Source: CAVUWL01 sp963700105
Lineage (GTDB): Bacteria > Actinomycetota > Thermoleophilia > Solirubrobacterales > 70-9
Reading direction: 5' to 3'
Assembly: GCA_963700105.1 (NCBI GenBank)
Contig: CAVOWL010000004.1
Span: 1,240,001-1,304,000 of the forward strand
Length of the DNA stretch: 64,000 bases
Part shown: in pieces, positions 32,655-42,334 of the stretch
Numbering within the stretch: position 1 is the stretch's first letter
Layout of the letters: each line of letters begins with the position of its first letter
Made by a program: the position numbers and the translations under genes
The notes under the pieces: generated by a model
Told to the model about the DNA's origin: nothing
What the model saw: the letters and a program-made list of their open reading frames with translations, nothing else
Databases searched by the model: none

Positions 32655-33251
32655 ATGATTGGCGGCAGATATTGGATGTTGTCCATCCTCGCGCTGGCCA
32701 TGGGATACATAGCGATGTACGCGCCAAGTGCGGGGGCGAAGCCAAACGCCCCAGGCTCCCAGAAGTTGACTCCCGCACTGCCCGGTCGAACCTGTAGAGG
32801 TTTGGTGCCGGCCGGAGACATTCCAAGCGCCGGGGCCGAAGAATTTCAGGAGCCACAATCCCCAATAGGCCAAGTAAGCGCCTGTAACTTTCTTCCTAAG
32901 GGTTTTGACCCAACTACTACCAAATTAAGCCCGTCAGAAGTGGAAACCTACTGTTCGGAGGGAAGCCCAAAGTGTGCGGGGTACGGTACCTATACGACCT
33001 TAACCGTGCTTGGGGCGAAATACTGGGACTCCCACGCGAGGAAAATCAGGAAAGGGAATTGGGCTTCGGGCTATACCAGGCACCAAGTCAAAAACCTAGG
33101 TACGGTCGCCGAATTCGGCTATAACGGCGAACAGGTGCTTGGTTGGCTACAGATCCGCAATTACACCTTTTCTATCGAAGGCGGAGAAGGCATTACGGTT
33201 TTGCCGCTGCTTGAGCAAGTTGCACGCGAGCTTTGCTCGAGCTGCGGCTGA
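32655..33251 (+). CDS. Secreted hypothetical protein
   Basis: The protein is 198 residues with a signal peptide of about 28 residues (hydrophobic LSILALAMGYIAMYAPSAGA). The mature part contains six Cys, probably in disulfides (TCRGL, SACNFL, TYCSEG, KCAGYG, ELCSSCG), and no membrane segment. It is likely exported. Its G+C content appears lower than that of its neighbours, which suits recent acquisition. No domain is recognised. Confidence 0.6.
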   Translation: MIGGRYWMLSILALAMGYIAMYAPSAGAKPNAPGSQKLTPALPGRTCRGLVPAGDIPSAGAEEFQEPQSPIGQVSACNFLPKGFDPTTTKLSPSEVETYCSEGSPKCAGYGTYTTLTVLGAKYWDSHARKIRKGNWASGYTRHQVKNLGTVAEFGYNGEQVLGWLQIRNYTFSIEGGEGITVLPLLEQVARELCSSCG

Positions 33252-33357
33252 GGCTAGGGGACAATGTCTCAGACAACGCCTGTCCGCTTCAGAGCGGCGC
33301 CGGCTCCCTGTGGCTTAATTGACTTCCCGACCGCGAAACGGCATGTGAGCGTAACGA

Positions 33358-34497
33358 CTATTTAACCGTGACGTTAACCTTCGAGCCCGCGGTCAGAACG
33401 GTCCCCGGCTTGGGCTTCTGAGTCTTCACCTTCGCCGAGCTGCTCTTCTTGCCCTTGACCTTGCCGAGCTTGCATTCGGCCTTTAGAAGCGCCTGCTTGG
33501 CAGCCTTAAGCTTCTTGCCCTTCAGCTTGGGGACAGTGCAGGAAACTTTGGCGGGTAGTGGCTGGGGGACCGGAGGAGCGGTGTAGGTGAACCGATCGGC
33601 AGAGCTGGTCGCGGTCGTCCCAGCAGGGGTCGTGACGCTGGTGTCCACTGCCCCAGGCGTCGTCGTGGCCGGCGTCGTTGCTGTGATCTGGGTTTCAGAG
33701 TTGACCGTAAAGCTGGTGGCCGGGGTTGAGCCAAACTTGACCGCGGTCACCCCTGTGAGATCGTGCCCTGCGATGACAACTGATGTGCCGCCTATGGTCA
33801 TGCCCGAGGATGGGCCGATCAAGGAGATCCCAGGTGCCGGTTGAACTTCCGCATTGAAGGCGATCTCGCCAGGGACCCGTATAGAGAATGAGCCGCTGCC
33901 GGGTTCCGAAAGCGCCGGCTGGATTGCCCCAATTTCCGCGCCGGTCACACTGGAATCTCCAATTTCAACGGCGGCGCTCGAGTTTTCTAGGCTGATCAGA
34001 TCGCCAGCCTCGATCGGCAGGCTTACGGTAAACGTCTGTAGCCCGGTGCTGGTGGGGGTTTCGAAACTGCTTGGGGTCTGGCCTTCGTATTTTTCGCCCC
34101 CAACTGGGTGTAGGACCCGCACCCTTAGCTCGCCACCGGAGGCGTCAAGAAGGTGCCAGCGAACGATCCTCCCGCTGACTGGGGAGGTTGTATACGCACC
34201 CGTCTCCGGCAGGGTGATGTCGGTGCCGGTGCATACGGGTTTGCACATTTGCACAGGGGCAAATGTCGCAGTCAGCGGACTGCCGACGATTACGTCCGCC
34301 GCCTGGGCGCTTGCAGCCGGGAAAAGCATCAGAACACCCACGGCCGTTGCGGCCAGGTAGGCGAGGCGGACAGAGGTATGGGAGAGCGCGGGCTTCGTCT
34401 TCAGGGCGCGGAAGACTAGCCGAGCATCCGGATCGCCGGCAAACCGGCTAAAAGAGCCGCTTAGATGGCGAGAAGACCCGGACAGCCGTAGTGCCAT
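33358..34497 (-). CDS. Secreted protein with IPT/TIG and PASTA-like domains
   Basis: The protein is 379 residues. After a basic start, a signal/hydrophobic segment lies at about 43-68 (LAYLAATAVGVLMLFPAASA). A beta-rich region precedes an IPT/TIG Ig-like domain (about 230-310, ISLIGPSSGMTIGGTSVVIAG and FTVNSETQITATTP). The C-terminal about 65 residues are PASTA-like (TVPKLKGKKLKAAKQALLKA, then GTVLTAGSKVNVTVK). PASTA units bind peptidoglycan, so it is probably held at the cell wall. The true start may be an internal codon nearer the signal segment. Confidence 0.75.
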   Translation of the reverse strand: MALRLSGSSRHLSGSFSRFAGDPDARLVFRALKTKPALSHTSVRLAYLAATAVGVLMLFPAASAQAADVIVGSPLTATFAPVQMCKPVCTGTDITLPETGAYTTSPVSGRIVRWHLLDASGGELRVRVLHPVGGEKYEGQTPSSFETPTSTGLQTFTVSLPIEAGDLISLENSSAAVEIGDSSVTGAEIGAIQPALSEPGSGSFSIRVPGEIAFNAEVQPAPGISLIGPSSGMTIGGTSVVIAGHDLTGVTAVKFGSTPATSFTVNSETQITATTPATTTPGAVDTSVTTPAGTTATSSADRFTYTAPPVPQPLPAKVSCTVPKLKGKKLKAAKQALLKAECKLGKVKGKKSSSAKVKTQKPKPGTVLTAGSKVNVTVK

Positions 34498-34518
34498 CCG
34501 GGCCCAGCCTCTTTTGAA

Positions 34519-35199
34519 TTAGCTTTCTGCTCGAAACGTGATCCCGGAAAGAATCGCCGCTTCACCCGATTTTCCTGCCGAGACGACAACGTCACCGCCG
34601 AGTTCCCGGCCTTCAACGGATACGTTTGAGCCAACTATCAAAACCGTGGCTTTTTCTTTAGGCCCCTCCGTGATTTGCAGTTCCACGGTCCCGCTCGCTG
34701 GCCGGAACCCGGGGGGCAGCGTAAAGAGCAAGCCAGGAATCGGTTTTTCTTCTTTGCCGATTTGCGCTACGCCAGTGAGGTGAACTACTCCATCGTGATC
34801 TTTGTAGAAGCCGACCGGTTGGAACTTAAATGGCGCACCTTCCACCGGGAAATTGGAGGACCCCGCCAAGAATGGCGGCTGACCCGAGGCCCCAACGAGC
34901 CGGGTTGGTTCCATCGCCGCCAGGGCATTGGCCGTGCTGGCAGTTGTGGCCGTGTTCGCGCTAGTCGCAGTGGTGGCCGAGGGAACGGTCCCCAGCTCTG
35001 CCAAGTTGATATTCGTGCCGGTGATCGTCCCTTTCTTTATCTTGATGCCGGTCACTGAGCCGTTCTTAATCTGCTTGGTGCCGACGCTGTTCTTGGCCAA
35101 CTTGGAAGCGGCAAAGGCGCTCGCGCCGCCGATCGCGATGAACAGCGCCAATGTTGCGATCACGTTTGCGTAGGTCAGTCTGCTGCGGATCGTTCTCAT
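34519..35199 (-). CDS. Secreted AKNSVGTKQIKNG-type surface protein
   Basis: The protein is 226 residues. It has an N-terminal signal/anchor (YANVIATLALFIAIGGASAFA), then the hallmark SKLAKNSVGTKQIKNGSVTG and a Lys/Gly repeat region, a Thr/Ala/Ser-rich linker, and a C-terminal beta domain (FPVEGAPFKFQPVGFYKDHD onward). Proteins with this N-terminal signature occur in large paralogous families in Thermoleophilia genomes. The role is unknown but probably at the cell surface. It is followed in the same orientation by the IPT/PASTA gene. Confidence 0.7.
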   Translation of the reverse strand: MRTIRSRLTYANVIATLALFIAIGGASAFAASKLAKNSVGTKQIKNGSVTGIKIKKGTITGTNINLAELGTVPSATTATSANTATTASTANALAAMEPTRLVGASGQPPFLAGSSNFPVEGAPFKFQPVGFYKDHDGVVHLTGVAQIGKEEKPIPGLLFTLPPGFRPASGTVELQITEGPKEKATVLIVGSNVSVEGRELGGDVVVSAGKSGEAAILSGITFRAES

Positions 35200-35322
35200 C
35201 TGATCTCCGAGTGGTGGGGGTTGAGAGTCCGCGCAGCCTATGCCGAAACGCGCAACGCGCCAAGAGGCACTAGGACATGCGCTGAGAGCCTGAGAGAGGC
35301 AATCTAAGGGGGTTAGGCGAAC

Positions 35323-35493
35323 GTGGCCGACGAGGTGCTAGCGCACTTGGCCTCTGTTCCGGGCGCGAAGGTCAACATCACACTCGAGATCGAGGCCACT
35401 GCACCAGACGGATTCGATGAGTCACAGGTTCGCGTGGTCTCCGAGAACGCCACGACACTGAAGTTCGAGCAAAGCGGCTTCGAGGAGGAATGA
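35323..35493 (+). pseudogene. C-terminal remnant of a large ATP-binding protein
   Basis: The frame from GTG 35323 encodes 56 residues, opening ADEVLAHLASVPGAKVNITL and closing NATTLKFEQSGFEEE. It resembles the very C-terminus of large DUF499-type/AAA ATPases found with phage-defence or methyltransferase genes. An in-frame TAG lies just upstream, so the rest of the gene is lost. The family assignment is from memory of the motif and is tentative. Confidence 0.4.
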
Positions 35494-35902
35494 ACCGCTG
35501 GTGGCGAGAGACGAATCTGGTGTGTTGTTGGCGGTTCCGCTCACGACGCTGCTCGTAGCATCGAGCTGAGTAAAGCAACAACCCGGCTCGCTGGATCTCG
35601 TCCATGGGAACAATCCGAGTTTGGCGCAGCGCCGGAGCGGTCGCAAGGTCCTCCAGGGCGAAAGATGGCCGCAGTCCGCACTAGGTGGTCTCGCTCACGA
35701 GTTCGCACACGTAATGCGGTCGTCTACGGCTCGGGGTCGGCGCTCTCGCAAATTGCGCGAAGGAGAAGCGCCACCGTCGCAGCGGCTCTACCGGCTCCTC
35801 GGTTCGCCGACCCGTCAGTCGCGGCGGGGCGAGTGGCGGCAGCCCATTGCGCATGAAGCCGGTGTAGTAAGACGCCGCGGCACGTCGGCGTCGCGATTCG
35901 GC
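35494..35902. other. Intergenic region, nothing recognised
   Basis: This 409-base stretch between the ATPase remnant and the following hypothetical gene has no supported reading frame. Frames here are short or Arg/Ser-rich shadows. It may be degraded mobile DNA. Confidence 0.35.
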
Positions 35903-36697
35903 TCAGAGGCTCGGCTCATGGAGGCGGTGGCCAGCCCGCCAGGGTAGGGCATCGAATATTGCCTGTACTGCTGCGCGGGCGATCTCGGTCGTTGTGTCCG
36001 CGACTTCGACCTCGGCGTACGTTCCGTCCTCGATCGTGCCTCCGAAGTGCTGGTTGTTGAGGCTCTCTGTGACAATGACGCCGCCGTCTGGGGCATGGAT
36101 CGCGTTGTTCATGATGGGTGCGGCGGTGATCTTTTCGCCCCTTGCCTCCCCGCGGGCGCGCTCCTCGACGTGAGCCACGGAATCGCGAACACCCTTGAGG
36201 CCGGGAACCGCGGACGCAAAGTTGTCGCAAGCGCACTGGATGGCGCTTCGCACCGAAGACTCTAAGGGGTACTTCCCGATCTCAAGGAGGCTGCGCTGAA
36301 GAACGGCAAGCGTGGTGACGAAAGAACGCGCGTGGATGAAGACGACTCGCCGCTGGTAGGACTCGGGGCCGCCCTCGCGCGCCCACTTTTCGCTTAGCAT
36401 CTGGCGTCGCGCTTGCTCGCGGATCTCCGAGGACCGCTCCCAGTAGTCGGGGTGGCCCCATGAGACGCCAGCCGCCGTTTCAAGGGCGGCCTCGATCTCG
36501 CGCATTCGCGCAGCGTCGCGCTCCCACTTTACTCGGCGGGCATCTGCGCTCTCCTGAAACCGCGTGTGGTCAGAGAGCTGAGCTTGTTCGAAGATTGACA
36601 GCGTGACGACGAGGTCAGCAACGCAGGTGCTGAGCAAGTGGCACAGCATCTCAACGTCGTGGCGAATCTCGGAGGGCACTGAGTCTTCCAGCCATAC
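35903..36697 (-). CDS. Hypothetical soluble protein
   Basis: The open frame extends to 36847, but the first about 50 residues are Arg/Pro-rich and uncharacteristic. I favour GTG 36697, giving 264 residues that begin WLEDSVPSEIRHDVEMLCHL. The protein is mainly helical with amphipathic stretches (ADLVVTLSIFEQAQLSD, SFVTTLAVLQRSLLEIGKYP). A motif RDSVAHVEERARGE recalls HEPN-like proteins but is too weak to name. No membrane segment is present. The region is flanked by remnants, so it may be accessory. Confidence 0.5.
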   Translation of the reverse strand, partial: VWLEDSVPSEIRHDVEMLCHLLSTCVADLVVTLSIFEQAQLSDHTRFQESADARRVKWERDAARMREIEAALETAAGVSWGHPDYWERSSEIREQARRQMLSEKWAREGGPESYQRRVVFIHARSFVTTLAVLQRSLLEIGKYPLESSVRSAIQCACDNFASAVPGLKGVRDSVAHVEERARGEARGEKITAAPIMNNAIHAPDGGVIVTESLNNQHFGGTIEDGTYAEVEVADTTTEIARAAVQAIFDALPWRAGHRLHEPSL

Positions 36698-36847
36698 TCC
36701 TCGTTCGAGTTCCGGATCGTAGCCATGATCCCCACACGAGTAGCACGTTCGCGAACGGTGATCCAGCGTGCCCGGAGGCCTCGACGCGCGCTGGCTGCAA
36801 GGAGCGACAACCCCCAGGGGACGGCCAACCGCTCCCCTCGTAGTCAA

Positions 36848-37490
36848 GTCGTAGGCAGTGGTGTAGCGGGCTCAACGGAGGAGACAGCTATCAGAACCGA
36901 AATCTTGTATTTCGCCCGAGTAGTCAACTCATGAGCACCTGATTTGTAATCATCGGATTTGAAGTGTGGTTTTTGGCTCTCTAGAGCTGAAAATAGCCGT
37001 TTTAGTTCCCTTGGATATCCGTGTGGCTCAGGCACGGTTCGGCGCGATTTGGGCAGCGAGGACGATCCGCTGCCCAATGAATATCTCGCGCCCTTCGTCC
37101 CGTATAGCATCGACGGCGCTGGCCTCGATCGGTCTAGCGTCGTGGCGGAGGTTTGAGGAGCGGCGCGGCCGGGCAGCGCGTTCAGCATGAGTCCACCCCC
37201 GAAGACACCACCCCAAAGCGGGGCTTGGTCGTAGTCGCGGGCGATAGGATCACGTTTGACTGCCGACAGTTCAACGGCACCGCAACGTTGCAGCTCTACC
37301 AAGCCACTGACCATCGCCACCAACATCGAATCTCTCCAGACGCCGTCATGACGGAGCTGAACGAAGAGAGCGCGATCCCGGCGGATCCACGGCGTTCAGG
37401 TCACACCGCGCTTCGGCGGTGCGGCGCCCGTGCCGTCGGAGGAGAGCAAACCGGTCGCCCCAAAGACGAGTCCAGAACCAGGAGAAGGCG
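36848..37490. other. Intergenic region with a tRNA-Thr-like 20-mer
   Basis: No gene is supported in about 640 bases. Bases 36933-36952 (GAGCACCTGATTTGTAATCA) match the D-stem/anticodon arm of a typical bacterial tRNA-Thr(TGT), but neither the acceptor stem nor the T arm follows. It is probably an att-site scar from an element that targets tRNA-Thr. Confidence 0.5.
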
Positions 37491-38732
37491 ATGAGATGGC
37501 TGCGGACTGTGCTGATGGCAACGACGGTCATTGCCGCCTTCTGGGGCCTGACCGGGCAAGCCAGCGCCTACGTCTACTGGTCAGAAGGCAGCGAGATCGG
37601 TCGTGCCAACCTCGACGGTTCCGACGTGGTTGCGGGGCTAGTCACTACCCCCTCTTCCTCCGTCGCGGTCGACGCGAGCCAGATCTACTGGAGCTTTGGC
37701 GACTACGGGAGCCCTGGGACGATCAGCGCCGCCGCGCTCACCGACCCTGGCTCCCCTCGGGTCCTCATCGCCGATGCGGGTGAAGAGCCACATGACCTCG
37801 TGGTCGGTGGCGGTCATATCTACTGGATCGACGGCGGTGGGAGCAATACCTCGATCGGTCGCGCCGAACTACCCGACGGGAGCAACCCCGAACCTGATTT
37901 CATCCCCGACCCCAGCGTCCACCCGACGGGCATCGCGGTCGATTCCGAACGGATCTATTGGTCCGAAGGCTTCGTCGAAGACAACATCGACAGCTTCGAC
38001 TTCCAAAGCCAGACGATCGACCACGACTCGGTCAACGCCACCAAACCGATCGCGATCGCCGTCGGCGGCGGTCATATCTACTGGTACAACTTCTTAGACA
38101 GTGCGATCGAAAGCGCCACCCTCAGCGCCGGCAAAGGTACGAGCACCGAGAGGATCGTCGAAGGCGTGCAGGTCAGCGCCCTCGCTGCCGACAGCGAATA
38201 CGTCTACTGGGCGAGCGGCGCCAGCGGCGCGATCGGCCGCGTCAGCCCGAGCGGAGCCGAAACCCCTCAACGCACTCTCATCAGCGGTCTCGACGAGCCG
38301 ACCGGCCTGGCGCTTGACTCGGGCTTCTCACCCCCGAGTCCGCCGCCCCCGCCCCCCAGCCCGCCGCAACTCCCGATCTACACAGGCCCGACGAAGATCA
38401 CTAAGGGCCTGCTCGGGCCAGGTCTCGAAGGGAACCTGCAGACGCCGAAGCAGTGCGTCGCGGGCGGACAGACATTCACGGTAAAAGTGGGCGTCAAGCA
38501 GAAGGGGTCGCGCCGCCACAAAGCCAGCTACTCGGTGAAGAAAGTGAAGTTCTTACTTGGCGGGAAGACGATCTCGATCGATCGGACCCAACCCTTCGAA
38601 GCGACCTATCCCGGCTCACCGGCGGCCGAGAAACTCGCGGTCATCGCCAGGATCAGCGTCATCCTGCGCAAGGGCCACCGCCACGGACTCGCCACCAGGA
38701 CGCTGAAGGCCGCGGTGATGACCTGTGGGTGA
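37491..38732 (+). CDS. Secreted beta-propeller-like repeat protein
   Basis: The protein is 413 residues from ATG 37491, with AGGAGAAGG upstream. A signal peptide covers about 1-25 (TVIAAFWGLTGQASA). About 270 residues of six-bladed propeller-like repeats follow, marked by recurring IYW/VYW strands (YVYWSEGSEIGRANLDGSD, GGGHIYWIDGG, SERIYWSEGF, GGGHIYWYNF, SEYVYWASG). A poly-Pro linker and a C-terminal domain with Lys-rich strands (VKVGVKQKGSRRHKASYSVK) close it. It is likely extracellular, binding wall polymer or a ligand. A close secreted gene follows 45 bases downstream. Confidence 0.75.
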   Translation: MRWLRTVLMATTVIAAFWGLTGQASAYVYWSEGSEIGRANLDGSDVVAGLVTTPSSSVAVDASQIYWSFGDYGSPGTISAAALTDPGSPRVLIADAGEEPHDLVVGGGHIYWIDGGGSNTSIGRAELPDGSNPEPDFIPDPSVHPTGIAVDSERIYWSEGFVEDNIDSFDFQSQTIDHDSVNATKPIAIAVGGGHIYWYNFLDSAIESATLSAGKGTSTERIVEGVQVSALAADSEYVYWASGASGAIGRVSPSGAETPQRTLISGLDEPTGLALDSGFSPPSPPPPPPSPPQLPIYTGPTKITKGLLGPGLEGNLQTPKQCVAGGQTFTVKVGVKQKGSRRHKASYSVKKVKFLLGGKTISIDRTQPFEATYPGSPAAEKLAVIARISVILRKGHRHGLATRTLKAAVMTCG

Positions 38733-38777
38733 GGGGAGGTCGCGGGTAGGCGTCGAACGATCGCAGTGGAGGTGGCG

Positions 38778-39425
38778 ATGAGGTTGGGTCGGTGGCGATG
38801 CGTGGCTGTGCTCTGCCTGCTGGCGGCGGCCTCTGTGTCGCTGGCGAATGCGCCGGCCGCCGCCGCACGGGTCACCGGCGTGAAGCTGGGCGGCGGCCTC
38901 TACGAAGGGCGGGGGACCAGCAGCGGTGGGATCTTCGGCAAACGGATCGACGGCTCCATAGTCAAGGGCGGCCGCTTCACTTTCTGCCTCGACGTCGAAA
39001 AGACGGGACCCGGCGGGGCCCTGACGAGCGGTTACTGGCGTCAATCGCCGACCACGGCAGTGGGGGGCTCGACGGCGGGGGAAGGCAGCGAACCAGCGAC
39101 CGGCGCAGCCACCGTGCAGCTCAGCGGCTCGGGTGAACTCGCCACCGCCATGTTCTGGGGAAACGGCCGCAAGCCCACGCGCATCGGGTTCGGCGGCGAA
39201 GTGACGGTCACAAGCTCGGTCACGATCTTCGGGATGTTCATGGAACTCCCACCGACGACGCAGTCCACGGACGGGGCCTTTGTGGTGAAGAGCCTCACCT
39301 CGAACGGGTTCGCCGGCGAAGTTGACCAGGAAGAAAAGAAAAAGGAACTCGGTGCTTCTGGGATCATCCTGACCACGCGGGCGCCATATGTCGCGCGGCG
39401 AGTCAAAACGTGCTCGACACAGTAG
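38778..39425 (+). CDS. Secreted hypothetical protein
   Basis: The protein is 215 residues. ATG 38778 has GGAGGTGG directly upstream. A signal peptide (CVAVLCLLAAASVSLANAPAAA) precedes a beta-rich Gly/Thr/Ser-rich mature domain with two Cys (FTFCLDVEKTG and the C-terminal KTCSTQ). It lies 45 bases after the propeller-like gene and is probably co-transcribed with it. No family is recognised. Confidence 0.6.
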   Translation: MRLGRWRCVAVLCLLAAASVSLANAPAAAARVTGVKLGGGLYEGRGTSSGGIFGKRIDGSIVKGGRFTFCLDVEKTGPGGALTSGYWRQSPTTAVGGSTAGEGSEPATGAATVQLSGSGELATAMFWGNGRKPTRIGFGGEVTVTSSVTIFGMFMELPPTTQSTDGAFVVKSLTSNGFAGEVDQEEKKKELGASGIILTTRAPYVARRVKTCSTQ

Positions 39426-39635
39426 GGCTCGACTACTAGGAGGAAGAAGCGCTGGGGAGGTGAAGCGCGTCTCCCCTTTGAGGCCGCATCACACACCTGG
39501 ACAGAGGGGGTGGGGTTGAGATAGGTAAGTGAAGAGCCGGGGTGGCACAGGGTGGAAGCCGTGGGAGCCATCTCGACCGACGGGAGCACTGGTGCCGCTG
39601 CCAAATTCCCTCGGAGGTCACATTGGCGCGGGCGA

Positions 39636-40397
39636 CTAGTGAACAGCGATCGCAAACGGCCATTTGCCGACGTGAATCGGCCGACCCACCACCTGGTTGG
39701 TTTGGGTGTCGATCACCGAGACGGTGTCTGAACCGTAATTGGCGACGTAGGCGGTCTTGCCGCCTGGGACCACTCCGATCGAAATTGGACCTTCGGGGTT
39801 GAAGCCTTCGCCGACTTTAATCGGCCGACCCACCACCTCGTTGGTCTGAGTGTCGATCACCGAAATAGTGTTTGACACGAGGTTCACGACGTAGACAGTC
39901 TTGCCGTCGGAGGTAATTCCGATAGAGCTCGGGCCTTTTCCGACGCTGATCGAGCCCACCACGCGATTGGTTTGTGTGTCGATCACCGAGACGTTGTCTG
40001 AGCGGTAATTGGCGACGTAGGCGGTCCCGCCATCCGGTATGACCGCGATCGCATCCGGTTTGGCGCCGACTCGGATCGAGTCCACGAGCCTCCTGGTTTG
40101 GGTGTCGAACAGCCCGACTCTGCTTGAGGTGGATCCGTCTCGGATAGATTCGTTGATCACGTAGGCGATCTTGCCGTTGGGGCTGATCGCGAGCGCACGC
40201 GGGCCTTTGCCGACGCCAATCGAGCCCACCACGCGATTGGTTTGGGTGTCGATCAGTAAGACTCTTCCTGTGGCTTCGTTTGCGACGTAGGCGACGTGGG
40301 CGAGGGCGCTCGCCGCCGGCGTGGTGAGGATCAGCGCCAGTATCAGAACGAGCTGCAGCCTTCGGCTTGACTTTCGGTCATTACCTCGATTCCGCAT
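39636..40397 (-). CDS. Secreted YVTN beta-propeller protein
   Basis: The protein is 253 residues. After a signal/anchor (LVLILALILTTPAASALA), YVTN-type blades repeat with AYVANEATGRVLLIDTQTNR, VVGSISVGKGPSSIGITSDG and AYVANYGSDTVSVIDTQTNQ. About five blades of about 42 residues are visible, fewer than the seven expected for a full propeller. It may therefore be short, or it may assemble with another chain. It probably binds other surface proteins or polymers. The last blade ends abruptly at VGKWPFAIAVH. Confidence 0.8.
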   Translation of the reverse strand: MRNRGNDRKSSRRLQLVLILALILTTPAASALAHVAYVANEATGRVLLIDTQTNRVVGSIGVGKGPRALAISPNGKIAYVINESIRDGSTSSRVGLFDTQTRRLVDSIRVGAKPDAIAVIPDGGTAYVANYRSDNVSVIDTQTNRVVGSISVGKGPSSIGITSDGKTVYVVNLVSNTISVIDTQTNEVVGRPIKVGEGFNPEGPISIGVVPGGKTAYVANYGSDTVSVIDTQTNQVVGRPIHVGKWPFAIAVH

Positions 40398-40958
40398 GGC
40401 TATTGGCTAATCTCCGCTGATAGTTCAGCCAGGATACCGTCCATTCGGCAACCATGGCGAGGACTCAGACTCCAGGCGAGCCCCCGGGCATCGGTTAAAA
40501 TACATGCCCTCAGGCGTGGGTCGCAAATCGACGAACTCGGGTCTCATGGGGCCGGCCGCCAGCTCGCTGTTTGGCTACCGTCCAATACGTGAGCTTCGAC
40601 CAGCTACCGCGCCTTGTCTACAGGAGACTACTTTCGTTCGGTGTTTCTTTGTCCCGACACAGGTATCGTCTTTGTGGTGAACCCGGACACCACGCTCCCG
40701 CCTTTGTGACGCGCAATCTCGCTTCGGGAGGGAATGCGGAGATTTCAGCGGCGGATTTCTGGATGCTGTCGCGGCTCATCGCAGGCCAGGAATAGCCTCC
40801 CATGGACAGATTTCATTCCCACATCCCCCCGAGGTCATGGGCCCAATGGAGCCGGCTTGGAAACCGGGTGGGCTCTTCGTTGACGCCAATCTCCGCTTGG
40901 TCAAACAAGCCTCGCCGCGGGCTCGTCTCGCTGGGTTAAGATAAAGCCGAGGCATGCG
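40398..40958. other. Divergent intergenic region
   Basis: About 560 bases between the divergent YVTN and PD40 genes contain no supported gene. Short frames around 40571-40795 on the plus strand have no motif. Confidence 0.35.
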
Positions 40959-41972
40959 ATGAGAGCTAGGCGGACCGTGGGTCAGATCGCATTTGCGGGT
41001 TTGACCCTGCTGGGCGCCATGGCGCTGCTGGCGCCGCTCGCCCGGGCCGCCTTCCCGGGGCGAGACGGCCAGATCGCCTACGGCACGGTCCAAAGCGTAT
41101 ATGAAATAGGCGTCCTCGGTTTCGGTCCGATCAAGGCCGTCACTCCCAACGACCCCCAGCACCCAACTGTCCTAGTCGAGGGGAAAGGCCTCCAACCGCC
41201 GGGCGCGACCGAAGCCCAGGTCGAAGCTCCCTCCTACTCGGCCGACGGCCGGCAGATCGCCTTCGCCGCACGTTGGACTCCGGCCGGAGGGTTTCAATCC
41301 GAAGGACGGATCTTCACCATGAGCGCGAGCGGTGCCGACGTGCACCAGTTAACGACAGAACCCGGCGTCACCGACAGCGACCCGGGCTTCTCTCCCTCCG
41401 GGGAACAAATCGTCTTTGATCGCACCGAAGCGGTGAGCGACGCGACCCAGATTTACAGGGTCGACGCCGACGGCACCGGCCTGCTGCAGCTCACCAAAGA
41501 CCCAGACGGCGACGACGAGTCTCCACGCTACTCACCCGATGGCAAAGAGATCGTCTTTGACTCCAACAAGGGAATCGAAGAGATCAGCCCAAGTGGAGGC
41601 GCTCGCCACCTGTTGGTGGCAGATCAAGGCAGGGTCAAAGCTTATGAAGCCGACTTCTCACCCAACGGCAAGCTGATCGTCTTCGTCAAAGAGACTCCCA
41701 GGAAGGGCGCGCTTTTTATCGCTAAAGCAAACGGCAAAGACGCCCGACTCGTGTCGCCGAGGCAGAAGGGCGGCGATGGATGCGGCAAGTTCTACTGCCC
41801 GGGGGGCCCGGTCTTCTCGCCCGATGGCAAACGGATCCTGTATGAGCAGGAAAATACCTACAACTCGTTTCTGGCCGAGGTCTCGGTGGCGGGCAAGCGG
41901 CGTGAAAGCCACGAACTCAACCTGCCGGGCGGGGACAAACCTTTCGGGCCGTCTTGGCAGCCCCTCCCTTAG
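40959..41972 (+). CDS. TolB-like/WD40 (PD40) propeller protein
   Basis: The protein is 337 residues with a signal peptide (about 1-30, TLLGAMALLAPLARA). It has PD40 blades marked by PSYSADGRQIAFAARW, PGFSPSGEQIVFDRT, PRYSPDGKEIVFDSN, ADFSPNGKLIVFVKE and PVFSPDGKRILYEQE, giving about six blades as in TolB. It is exported. In actinobacteria such proteins act outside the membrane, often in ligand or wall binding. It ends 33 bases before the tRNA-fMet remnant at 42006. Confidence 0.82.
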   Translation: MRARRTVGQIAFAGLTLLGAMALLAPLARAAFPGRDGQIAYGTVQSVYEIGVLGFGPIKAVTPNDPQHPTVLVEGKGLQPPGATEAQVEAPSYSADGRQIAFAARWTPAGGFQSEGRIFTMSASGADVHQLTTEPGVTDSDPGFSPSGEQIVFDRTEAVSDATQIYRVDADGTGLLQLTKDPDGDDESPRYSPDGKEIVFDSNKGIEEISPSGGARHLLVADQGRVKAYEADFSPNGKLIVFVKETPRKGALFIAKANGKDARLVSPRQKGGDGCGKFYCPGGPVFSPDGKRILYEQENTYNSFLAEVSVAGKRRESHELNLPGGDKPFGPSWQPLP

Positions 41973-42005
41973 GATTTTACTGGCGATTTGAGCTAGGTTC
42001 TGAAT

Positions 42006-42053
42006 CGTCGGGCTCATAACCCAAAGGTCGCGGGTTCGAATCCCGCCCGGTAT
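42006..42053 (+). pseudogene. tRNA-fMet 3'-half remnant (att-like)
   Basis: The sequence from CGTCGGGCTCATAACCC to CGAATCCCGCCCGG matches the anticodon arm, variable loop and T arm of the intact initiator tRNA (51208 to 51135, minus strand) with one change in the anticodon stem and a different acceptor end (CGGTATCG). The 5' half (acceptor and D arm) is absent. It is typical of an att site left by integration at a tRNA 3' end. Confidence 0.75.
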
Positions 42054-42203
42054 CGGTCGTCGCTACCACTCCAAGACGGCCCCCTAACTGGGCGAATTTC
42101 CTGCTGACGACGTGGGCCAATGCAGCACGCCCGCACAGCCACCCGATCAAGGAAAGCTTTCCGAAGCCATCGGATTCCGTCCAGCTACTCGAATATTCAG
42201 AGA

Positions 42204-42243
42204 CCCCGAGGAATCCACGGGATGCGCTCCCGTGGCCTCGGGG
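42204..42243. terminator. Strong hairpin downstream of the TIR gene
   Basis: Outer stem CCCCGAGG/CCTCGGGG (42204-42211 with 42236-42243) and inner stem CCACGGGA/TCCCGTGG (42215-42222 with 42228-42235) form a 16-bp stem with a small bulge. On the minus strand it lies about 90 bases after the TIR gene end and probably stops that transcript. Confidence 0.55.
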
Positions 42244-42334
42244 AGGTAACCGTAAGGCAACGGTGTCGGGCGGAGGGGTTCGACGTTTAGGCCTGACCCG
42301 AGAGATTCCGGTAGACATCGAAATTTCCATCTGG

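Noticed and set aside
37419..37490. N-terminal extension of the propeller-like protein
   Set aside because: The extension is Arg-rich, whereas ATG 37491 has a good AGGAG site and begins a signal peptide.
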